51,873 nt of DNA, taken from assembly GCF_002866825.1 (NCBI RefSeq), contig NZ_PKUS01000040.1:1-51873 (forward strand), written 5' to 3'. How positions within the stretch are numbered: the stretch's first letter is position 1; each line of letters starts with the position of its first letter. A program made the translations under genes and the position numbers. Shown here piece by piece: positions 46,375 to 51,873 of the stretch. Below the pieces are notes generated by a model. The model was not told where the DNA came from and searched no databases. It was given only the letters and a program-made list of their open reading frames with translations. Source of the DNA: Pseudohalioglobus lutimaris. Lineage in GTDB: Bacteria; Pseudomonadota; Gammaproteobacteria; Pseudomonadales; Halieaceae.

Positions 46375-47676
46375 ATGCAAAAACTGGCTTTTAGACTTCT
46401 ATCAATGGTTGTTTTTGCAGGTGCGGTGGGTGCGTCAGCGCAGGAAGCGCCGGCTTTGGCAGCGGAGTTTTCACCGGTGCTGGTAGACGGTGATAGCCCA
46501 TTGCTTAAATCCGGAGCGACCGTTGGTTCCGATAACGTCGATCAATACAGTCCGTGGCTGGATGAGGTCGTTGCCGAGCGAATTCGAGCCGGCGATTTTC
46601 AGTTAACGCTGGGGCCGGGCCTGAAGTTCCCTACTCATCCTCGCTATATTCAGGCCACTGAGCGCCATGCCGGTGAACCCGATCTCGATTCGGAGCCGGG
46701 TGAACTGGCGGCCTACGAGGGTGGCCGACCCTTTCCGGGGCTGACTGCCAGCGACCCGCAGTCCGGCGTCAAGGCGGCCTGGAATATGCGCTATGCTTAT
46801 GCGCCGGATGAGATCGAGACGGCACACTTTATCTGGCGCTACCGGGACATGGCTAGTGGTAAACTCGAGCGCACTCTGAAGATGTACGGTGCAATACTTC
46901 GTTACGCCTACCGACATTCCCATGATCCCGTTCCTGCGCTGGAGGACAATCCGGCGCAACTCTTTTCAGCAATGTACCTGCGCGTCAACAGCCCGCTGGA
47001 TATCCGCAATACGCAGTTACTGATTCACCGCGCGTTAAAAGACAGCGCCCCGGAACAGGCCTGGCTTTATCTCAATACCCAGCGGCGGGTGAAACGCATT
47101 GCCACTGGACAAAAGACCGACGCCTTCCTCGGCAGCGATATCATGATCGAGGACTTCCTCGGCTACAATGGCCGGATAATAGATATGGAGTGGACGTTGC
47201 TTGGTAGTAATGAACTGCTGCTGCCCATGTATGCCCACAGCCAATTGGACCTGGGCGGGCAGGAAATCAGCGAAGGCGGATACAGGGATATTCCCTTCGC
47301 TGGTGCGGGCGCGTGTTTTCCTGCCGTCACCTGGCAGTTACGCAAGGTCTTCCACCTGCAGGCGGTGCCGCGAGACAGCCGCCATCCTTTATCAAAGCGT
47401 CATTACATTATCGATGCTGCTACCTTCAGCCCGGTGCTGACACGAATTTACGACCGGGGCGGCCAGTTGTGGAAGCTGGGTATGGTGGCGCTGAGCCACT
47501 CCGACTACCACACGCCCGGGAACAAACCCTGGCAGGGCGTAATTACTGATGCGGTGTCGATGATTGATCTGCAGGCCAGGCACTGCACTACGCTCAATAT
47601 GAATACCCGGCTGGCGCAGGATCCCCTGCGTCACAAGACGTTCAACACCTCATACCTGCGGCAGATGGGGCGCTAG
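46375..47676 (+). CDS. Second DUF1329 family exported protein
   Basis: 433-aa paralogue of the DUF1329 protein encoded at 39.8-41.1 kb. A signal peptide (about 1-22, cut near ASA) precedes the family domain, with the same blocks FIWRYRDMASGKLERTLKM and LGSDIMIEDFLGYNGRIIDM. The two proteins differ widely elsewhere. It has no DUF1302 or RND partner next to it, so it may share the partners upstream. The start at 46375 (MQKLAF) gives a clean signal peptide; the frame extends nine codons upstream. Confidence 0.82.
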   Translation: MQKLAFRLLSMVVFAGAVGASAQEAPALAAEFSPVLVDGDSPLLKSGATVGSDNVDQYSPWLDEVVAERIRAGDFQLTLGPGLKFPTHPRYIQATERHAGEPDLDSEPGELAAYEGGRPFPGLTASDPQSGVKAAWNMRYAYAPDEIETAHFIWRYRDMASGKLERTLKMYGAILRYAYRHSHDPVPALEDNPAQLFSAMYLRVNSPLDIRNTQLLIHRALKDSAPEQAWLYLNTQRRVKRIATGQKTDAFLGSDIMIEDFLGYNGRIIDMEWTLLGSNELLLPMYAHSQLDLGGQEISEGGYRDIPFAGAGACFPAVTWQLRKVFHLQAVPRDSRHPLSKRHYIIDAATFSPVLTRIYDRGGQLWKLGMVALSHSDYHTPGNKPWQGVITDAVSMIDLQARHCTTLNMNTRLAQDPLRHKTFNTSYLRQMGR

Positions 47677-47752
47677 GGCATGGGTTCGCAGTACCACAAC
47701 CCCAGGCGACTAGCGATGCCAGCGTCTGCCTTGCCTTCACATCAGCAATGGC

Positions 47753-48490
47753 TCAAGCCGGCGACAAACCGCCATTGACTGGCAATAGCTGCCCGGTGAC
47801 CCAGGAAGCCTCCTCGCTGGCGAGATAGGCAATGGCGTTGCCAACATCCTCGCCAGTGCCCAGTCGCTTCACCGGTATCCCCCTGGCAACGAATTCGACG
47901 ACTTCTTCCGGGAGGTTGTCCATAGGCCCCAGAGCGACGGCGTTGGCGGTGATTCCTGCGTCAGCTACCTCCTGTGACAGATTGCGGATGAAGTGCACCG
48001 CGGCTGCCTTGCACGCACCGTAGATGCTGACGCCGACTTTAGTGCCTACTCTGCCGGCATCGGAACTCACCACCAGTATGCGCCCCCAGCCTCTCTCACG
48101 CATACCTGGCAATACAGCGTGCGTGCAATTGAGTGTGCCGTAAAGGTTCAGGTCTATCATGGGACGCCAGGTATCGGGAGACATGTCTGCAAAGGACTCC
48201 AGTTGCATACCCTCGTGCCCGGGAATGCCCGCATTGTTGACCAGTATGTCCACGTCACCGCAGGTGCTCACCGCAGCGTGAACCGCGTCATAGTCGGTGG
48301 CGTCAAAGGGCAGGGCGGATGCGTCCAGCCCTTCCTGCTGGAGTTGCTGGCAGGCCGCTGCAGCGCGATTTTCAAACAGGTCATTGATCAGCAGTGTCGC
48401 GCCCTGTTGCCCAAGGACCCTTGCAATGCCTATACCTATACCGCGGCCTGCCCCGGTAACCAGTGCCGTCTTGCCGGAAAGATCTAACAT
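47753..48490 (-). CDS. Short-chain dehydrogenase/reductase
   Basis: 245-aa classical SDR. The cofactor motif TGAGRGIG is at 12-19, the NNAG motif at about 86-89, the active-site Ser in VSSDAGR and Tyr-x3-Lys in YGACKAA. It resembles FabG-like 3-oxoacyl reductases and many catabolic dehydrogenases. The substrate is unknown. It is divergent from the TauE/SafE gene and convergent with the second DUF1329 gene. Confidence 0.88.
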   Translation of the reverse strand: MLDLSGKTALVTGAGRGIGIGIARVLGQQGATLLINDLFENRAAAACQQLQQEGLDASALPFDATDYDAVHAAVSTCGDVDILVNNAGIPGHEGMQLESFADMSPDTWRPMIDLNLYGTLNCTHAVLPGMRERGWGRILVVSSDAGRVGTKVGVSIYGACKAAAVHFIRNLSQEVADAGITANAVALGPMDNLPEEVVEFVARGIPVKRLGTGEDVGNAIAYLASEEASWVTGQLLPVNGGLSPA

Positions 48491-48570
48491 GCATCGCTTC
48501 CTGTTCTACCTGTGGAGAATTAGACTTACTGCGTTTTACGCTACCACAACAATGAGAGCTGTGCCTGCGC

Positions 48571-49293
48571 ATGCCTGTTGAATACCTGCTGGTCCCAATC
48601 GCGTTCCTGACCTCGGCTCTCGCCGGGGCCATTGGCATGGGCGGCGGCGTATTGCTGATTGCAGCAATGCCCGGACTGGTGCCTGTGGCTGCGATATTCC
48701 CCATTCACGCCTGCACGCAACTGGCCAGCAACCTGTCACGTGCCGGGTTTGGTTGGCGACACCTACAGTGGAGCATGATTCCTCCGGTTACATTGGGGGC
48801 AGTGCTGGGCGCCTGGATAGGCGGTGAGGTGTACGCCAGCCTGAATCTTCATTGGCTGCCAGCCATTGTCGGCGTACTGATTCTGTTGCTGGCGTGGATG
48901 CCGCTGCCGCAGTTACCCGGGCGAGGTCAGTTCAGTCTGCTTGCACTGGGCTTTTACCAGACGGGGCTTGGCATGGTGGCGGGCGCCACCGGCCCGCTGG
49001 GCGCGGCGGTGTTGTTGCGCAGGCGGCAGCAGCGCGACTGGCTGGTGGTCAACACCGCGGTGTACATGAGCATCAGCCACATATTGCGTGTTGCTGCTTT
49101 CGTCGCCATTGGCTTCAGCTTTGCTCCCTGGTGGCACCTGGTCGTGGCGATGGTGCTGGCGGTAACCGCGGGGTCATGGGTTGGTACGCTGCTGCGCGGA
49201 TTCATCCCGGAGCTCGACTTTCAGCGCGCTTTCAAGGTGCTTGTGACTTTGCTGGCCTTGCGTATGATCGCGCTGCCGTTCTACGAGAGTTAG
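48571..49293 (+). CDS. TauE/SafE family permease
   Basis: 240-aa inner-membrane protein with about seven to eight helices and the family's small-residue-rich start (FLTSALAGAIGMGGGVLL). Members export or import sulfite, sulfoacetate or other organic anions. The substrate is not predictable here. The next gene starts 3 bases after its stop, so the two are probably co-transcribed. Confidence 0.85.
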   Translation: MPVEYLLVPIAFLTSALAGAIGMGGGVLLIAAMPGLVPVAAIFPIHACTQLASNLSRAGFGWRHLQWSMIPPVTLGAVLGAWIGGEVYASLNLHWLPAIVGVLILLLAWMPLPQLPGRGQFSLLALGFYQTGLGMVAGATGPLGAAVLLRRRQQRDWLVVNTAVYMSISHILRVAAFVAIGFSFAPWWHLVVAMVLAVTAGSWVGTLLRGFIPELDFQRAFKVLVTLLALRMIALPFYES

Positions 49294-49295
49294 CC

Positions 49296-50216
49296 GTGGT
49301 CGCACAACAGCCAGCAATGAGTGATGAGAGGCGCGGTTTTTTATTGGGCGTGACGGCCTATCTTATCTGGGGGTTTGCCGCGCTGTACTGGACTCAGGCT
49401 GAACCGGTGAAAGCCCAGGACCTTCTCGCCCACCGCGCCTTCTGGTCCATGCCTTTTGTATTGCTTTGCCTGCTGTTTATCGGCCGTTTTCGTGCCGCCC
49501 TGGCGATTCTGCGACAACCGTGGACCATGGTGATGATGACAACGTCCGCGCTTCTGGGCGCGACCAACTGGCTGGTGTTTCTCTGGGCCATCAGTCACGA
49601 GCGCGCGTCCGAGGCGGCTCTTGGTTATTTTCTCCTGCCACTGGTTAACGTGGTGATCGGCCTGACCGTCTTTCGCGAGTCTATCGACACGCCGCAGAAG
49701 GTGGGCGTAGGGTTTGCGCTTGCTGCGGTGCTGTTGCAGGTGTCTTCTCACGGCGGTTTGCCGCTGGTGGCATTGGGGCTGTCGCTGAGTTTTGGCTTGT
49801 ACGGCGGAATTCGTAAAAAGGTGAACGTCGGCTCCCTGGAGGGCTTGTTTATCGAAACGCTGGTGATGTCGCCCTTTGCCCTGGCCTGGATTGTCTATCG
49901 CGAGGGTGCCGGGCTGGGCCAGTATGGCCTGGGTGTTGACCTCGTCCTGCTGGGCGCAGGTGCGTTTACCGCCATCCCCCTGATAGCTTATGTAGCGGCG
50001 GGGCGTCTGCTGCCGCTGTCTGCGCTGGGATTGGTATTCTATATTGGCCCCACGGCGCAGTTGCTGGTTGCCGTGTTTGCTTTCGGAGAAGCCTTTACTG
50101 GCGTGCAGGCTGCTGCTTTTGTCCTGGTCTGGATTGGTCTTGCCTTTGTTACGGTCGATAATTATCGGCGTTCACGGAAACTGCGGCGTCAGCGGACACT
50201 GTCCGCGGAGGGTTGA
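49296..50216 (+). CDS. rarD: RarD-like EamA-family transporter
   Basis: 306-aa inner-membrane protein with ten predicted helices in two EamA/DMT repeats. The start GFLLGVTAYLIWGFAALYW and the HRAFWSMPFVLL block are typical of RarD proteins. The transported compound is unknown. A GTG at 49296 has a GAGAG site 6 bases upstream; an in-frame ATG at 49317 is the alternative and lacks such a site. The reading frame continues far upstream inside the TauE gene, which is a shadow. Confidence 0.8.
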   Translation: MVAQQPAMSDERRGFLLGVTAYLIWGFAALYWTQAEPVKAQDLLAHRAFWSMPFVLLCLLFIGRFRAALAILRQPWTMVMMTTSALLGATNWLVFLWAISHERASEAALGYFLLPLVNVVIGLTVFRESIDTPQKVGVGFALAAVLLQVSSHGGLPLVALGLSLSFGLYGGIRKKVNVGSLEGLFIETLVMSPFALAWIVYREGAGLGQYGLGVDLVLLGAGAFTAIPLIAYVAAGRLLPLSALGLVFYIGPTAQLLVAVFAFGEAFTGVQAAAFVLVWIGLAFVTVDNYRRSRKLRRQRTLSAEG

Positions 50217-50252
50217 TCCGTTTATGAGTCGTTTATTCAGGGAGTTGTTGAA

Positions 50253-50939
50253 ATGAGAAATACGCTGTTGCTGTTTATTCTGCTGCTGCCGCTGCTGGCG
50301 TGTGCCGGGCAGGCGCAGCCGGAGGCGACGAGTGCAGGTGGCGAGTTTCGGCCTGACAGCCGGCCCATGGCGAAGACCCTGGTGTATGAATGCGAGGGCG
50401 GCGCCGAGTTCATCACCCGGGTGGGCCCTGGCGAAATGGCGCTGTGGTTCGAGGACCGCTACCTGGTGTTATCCCAGGTGCGTTCCGGTTCGGGCACGCG
50501 CTATGAAGAGGGCGATGTGGTGTTGGTAGCCAGGGGGGAGGAGGTGGTGCTGGAGGTCGCGGGGCGCAGTTACCACAACTGTCGACTGAACCCTTCGCGC
50601 GCACCCTGGGAAGATGCCCGGCGCAGGGGCATAGACTTTCGCGCCACCGGCAACGAGCCTGGTTGGTCGCTGGAACTTCGTGGCAGTGAAAGCCTGCTTT
50701 TTGTAGGCGATTACGGCGCGACCACGCTTCTGTTTCGTGAGGTTGCGCGCACTGACGAGGGCGCGCAAAGATTTTACGAAGCACGCCAGGGGAGTGATTA
50801 CATCAGCGTCAGTGCTGTTGAGGAGACTTGCACAGACAGCATGAAAGGGGAGTCCTTTCCGTACACTGTCAGAGTGAACTTGAACGATCGCAGTTATGGC
50901 GGATGCGGGCGTGATTTGGATCACCCCTGGGAACGGTAA
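50253..50939 (+). CDS. Lipoprotein with MliC-like domain
   Basis: 228-aa predicted lipoprotein (lipobox LLAC, Cys about residue 17). Residues about 40-110 form an MliC-type domain (LVYECEGGAEFITRVGPGEMALWF, ending SYHNCRL with paired Cys), as in inhibitors of C-type lysozyme. Residues about 120-225 resemble the COG3650-like domain (FRATGNEPGWSLEL, then CTDSMKGESFPYTVRV). It would sit in the outer membrane facing the periplasm and guard peptidoglycan or act in envelope stress. Function inferred only. Confidence 0.78.
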   Translation: MRNTLLLFILLLPLLACAGQAQPEATSAGGEFRPDSRPMAKTLVYECEGGAEFITRVGPGEMALWFEDRYLVLSQVRSGSGTRYEEGDVVLVARGEEVVLEVAGRSYHNCRLNPSRAPWEDARRRGIDFRATGNEPGWSLELRGSESLLFVGDYGATTLLFREVARTDEGAQRFYEARQGSDYISVSAVEETCTDSMKGESFPYTVRVNLNDRSYGGCGRDLDHPWER

Positions 50940-50975
50940 TACTACCAGGGTCCTGGTCCGCCCACGACATTTCTC

Positions 50976-50989
50976 TTGATTAGCATCAA
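50976..50989. promoter_or_regulatory. FNR/ANR box upstream of ompW
   Basis: TTGATTAGCATCAA matches the FNR consensus TTGAT-N4-ATCAA at every defined position. It is centred about 97 bp upstream of the ompW start. E. coli ompW is known to respond to FNR, so oxygen control of this gene is likely. No matching -10 element was located with confidence. Confidence 0.7.
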
Positions 50990-51002
50990 TGCCTCGAAAG
51001 GG

Positions 51003-51011
51003 CCCCCCCCC
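51003..51011. repeat. Nine-base C tract in the ompW promoter region
   Basis: A run of nine C lies between the FNR box and ompW. Homopolymers of this length can change length by slippage and alter promoter spacing. It is also the second 9-base G/C run in the window, the other lying inside amnB. Confidence 0.6.
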
Positions 51012-51031
51012 TACCATAGCAACAGCTGATA

Positions 51032-51051
51032 CGGGAGCGGCGTTGCTCCCG
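51032..51051 (+). other. Stem-loop in the ompW leader
   Basis: CGGGAGC (51032-51038) pairs perfectly with GCTCCCG (51045-51051) around a 6-base loop, about 28 bp before the ompW start. In the leader it may stabilise the mRNA; there is no T run, so it is not a terminator. Confidence 0.5.
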
Positions 51052-51079
51052 CGTCAATATCCAAAGACAGGAGTGAATC

Positions 51080-51736
51080 ATGAAGAAAGTTCTTACCCTC
51101 GCAGTTGCCGCTGCGCTCGCTGGCGGCACAGCAATGACCCACGCTTATGAAGCCGGAGACTGGATTCTGCGTGCTGGCGCCGTCACTATCTCACCCGATG
51201 CTGACAGTGACCAGGTACCGGGCCTGGGGGTAACGGTAGACATTGATGACGACACCCAGCTGTCCCTCATCGGTACTTACATGGCCACAGAGCGGTTTGG
51301 TATTGAGCTGCTGGCTGCGACGCCTTTTACTCATGATGTTGATGTGCAGGAAGTTGACCTGCAGGCTGGTGAAGTTACGCACCTGCCTCCCACCCTGTCT
51401 ATCCAGTGGTATCCCCGTGGTGGCAGCAGCGGCTGGCAGCCGTACTTTGGCCTGGGCGTGAACTACACTTTCATCTACGATGAAGAGGTCAATAGCGATC
51501 TTGAAGGGATTGTCGGTAAGGCTGACCTGGACCTGGACGACTCTTTTGGCCTGTCCGCTTCTGCTGGTGTCGATATTCCTTTTGGTGATCACTGGGCTTT
51601 CAACGCTGGCATCTGGTACATCGATATTGATTCCACTGCTGAAATCACTCTGCGTGAAGCGGGTAATGCCAAGGTTAAGTTCGATGTGGATATCGACCCC
51701 TGGGTTTACAACATCGGTATAGCGTACAAGTTCTAA
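51080..51736 (+). CDS. ompW: OmpW-family outer-membrane protein
   Basis: 218-aa eight-stranded beta-barrel porin. A signal peptide (about 1-22, cut after THA) is followed by the family start YEAGDWILRAGAVTISPD and the strand pattern ending in Phe (NIGIAYKF). OmpW channels admit small hydrophobic molecules, and AlkL-type relatives aid hydrocarbon uptake, so its presence near an aromatic catabolic region is suggestive. A GGAG ribosome site precedes the ATG, an FNR box lies upstream and a strong terminator follows. Confidence 0.93.
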   Translation: MKKVLTLAVAAALAGGTAMTHAYEAGDWILRAGAVTISPDADSDQVPGLGVTVDIDDDTQLSLIGTYMATERFGIELLAATPFTHDVDVQEVDLQAGEVTHLPPTLSIQWYPRGGSSGWQPYFGLGVNYTFIYDEEVNSDLEGIVGKADLDLDDSFGLSASAGVDIPFGDHWAFNAGIWYIDIDSTAEITLREAGNAKVKFDVDIDPWVYNIGIAYKF

Positions 51737-51778
51737 CGGAATCCCATCGACCGGCTCACCTACGGTCTGATGGCGTCT

Positions 51779-51810
51779 GGCCCCTCACTGCAAGTGTGGG
51801 GCCTTTTTTA
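51779..51810 (+). terminator. Rho-independent terminator of ompW
   Basis: GGCCCCTCAC (51779-51788) pairs with GTGTGGGGCC (51794-51803) with one mismatch around a 5-base loop, followed by six T. It lies about 40 bp after the ompW stop. Confidence 0.88.
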
Positions 51811-51811
51811 T

Positions 51812-51873
51812 GGTTCATCGCACATTAGCGGGAAATGAGGCATTCAAACGATGAGGCATTCAAACAAAGCGGA
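51812..51873. repeat. Right copy of window-terminal inverted repeat
   Basis: This stretch begins two bases after the T run of the ompW terminator and is the inverted copy of the left end of the window. The first 38 bases are identical to the left copy. Then a 15-base unit ATGAGGCATTCAAAC, already present at 51835-51849, occurs again at 51851-51865, after one extra G. The last 8 bases (AAAGCGGA) again agree with the left copy. Confidence 0.8.

Noticed and set aside
48852-49295. N-terminal extension of the RarD-like gene through the TauE gene
   Set aside because: The frame is open but overlaps the whole second half of a well-supported permease; the family's normal start is at 49296 or 49317.

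Overview
The window looks like the chromosome of a gammaproteobacterium, probably a marine Halieaceae/Cellvibrionales-type organism. This is inferred from the order valS-holC-pepA/lptF-lptG, the moderately high GC and the mix of degradation genes; no marker gene settles the genus. I found no rRNA, tRNA, CRISPR array or complete insertion sequence. The two ends of the window are inverted copies of the same sequence (18-63 and 51812-51873), which suggests that it stops at copies of a dispersed repeat or IS end.

Layout. (1) 0.2-16.4 kb, mostly housekeeping: a TetR regulator, two cold-shock-domain genes (one with membrane helices), valS-holC-pepA on the minus strand, divergent lptF-lptG, an RDD membrane protein, a two-component system, an AraC-type regulator, bolA, trhO, a secreted trypsin-like protease and an SDR. 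(2) 16.5-20.4 kb: an HsaA-like flavin monooxygenase, a meta-cleavage-product hydrolase and, on the minus strand, a KstD-like flavoprotein. (3) 20.6-27.9 kb: a DmpR/MopR-type phenol sensor, then a sigma-54 promoter with two upstream palindromes, then a complete multicomponent phenol hydroxylase (dmpKLMNOP), the ferredoxin dmpQ and a GlcG/HbpS-type gene. (4) 27.9-30.8 kb, minus strand: gntR-amnB-amnA-amnD, a 2-aminophenol 1,6-dioxygenase/2-aminomuconate deaminase operon. Its catalytic subunit gene is frameshifted in a 9-C tract inside the active-site motif. (5) 31.1-45.6 kb, plus strand: catechol 2,3-dioxygenase (dmpB), dmpC, dmpH, then an envelope module (YCF48-like lipoprotein, RND/MMPL transporter, DUF1302, DUF1329), a terminator, an HCCA-isomerase-like protein, a GST remnant and an intact GST, then dmpE, dmpF and dmpG. 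(6) 45.8-51.7 kb: an ABM-domain membrane protein, a second DUF1329 protein, an SDR, a TauE/SafE permease, a RarD-like EamA transporter, an MliC-like lipoprotein and ompW behind a perfect FNR box.

How it works together. Phenol is hydroxylated to catechol (dmpKLMNOP), the ring is opened by dmpB (kept active by dmpQ), and the product is oxidised (dmpC), decarboxylated (dmpH), hydrated (dmpE) and split to pyruvate and acetyl-CoA (dmpG, dmpF). The aminophenol branch would feed the same lower pathway, because AmnC, E, F, G and H catalyse the same steps as DmpC, H, E, G and F. No 4-oxalocrotonate tautomerase (dmpI) is visible. The envelope module inside the catabolic gene run suggests a dedicated route for handling a hydrophobic substrate, but its function is unknown.
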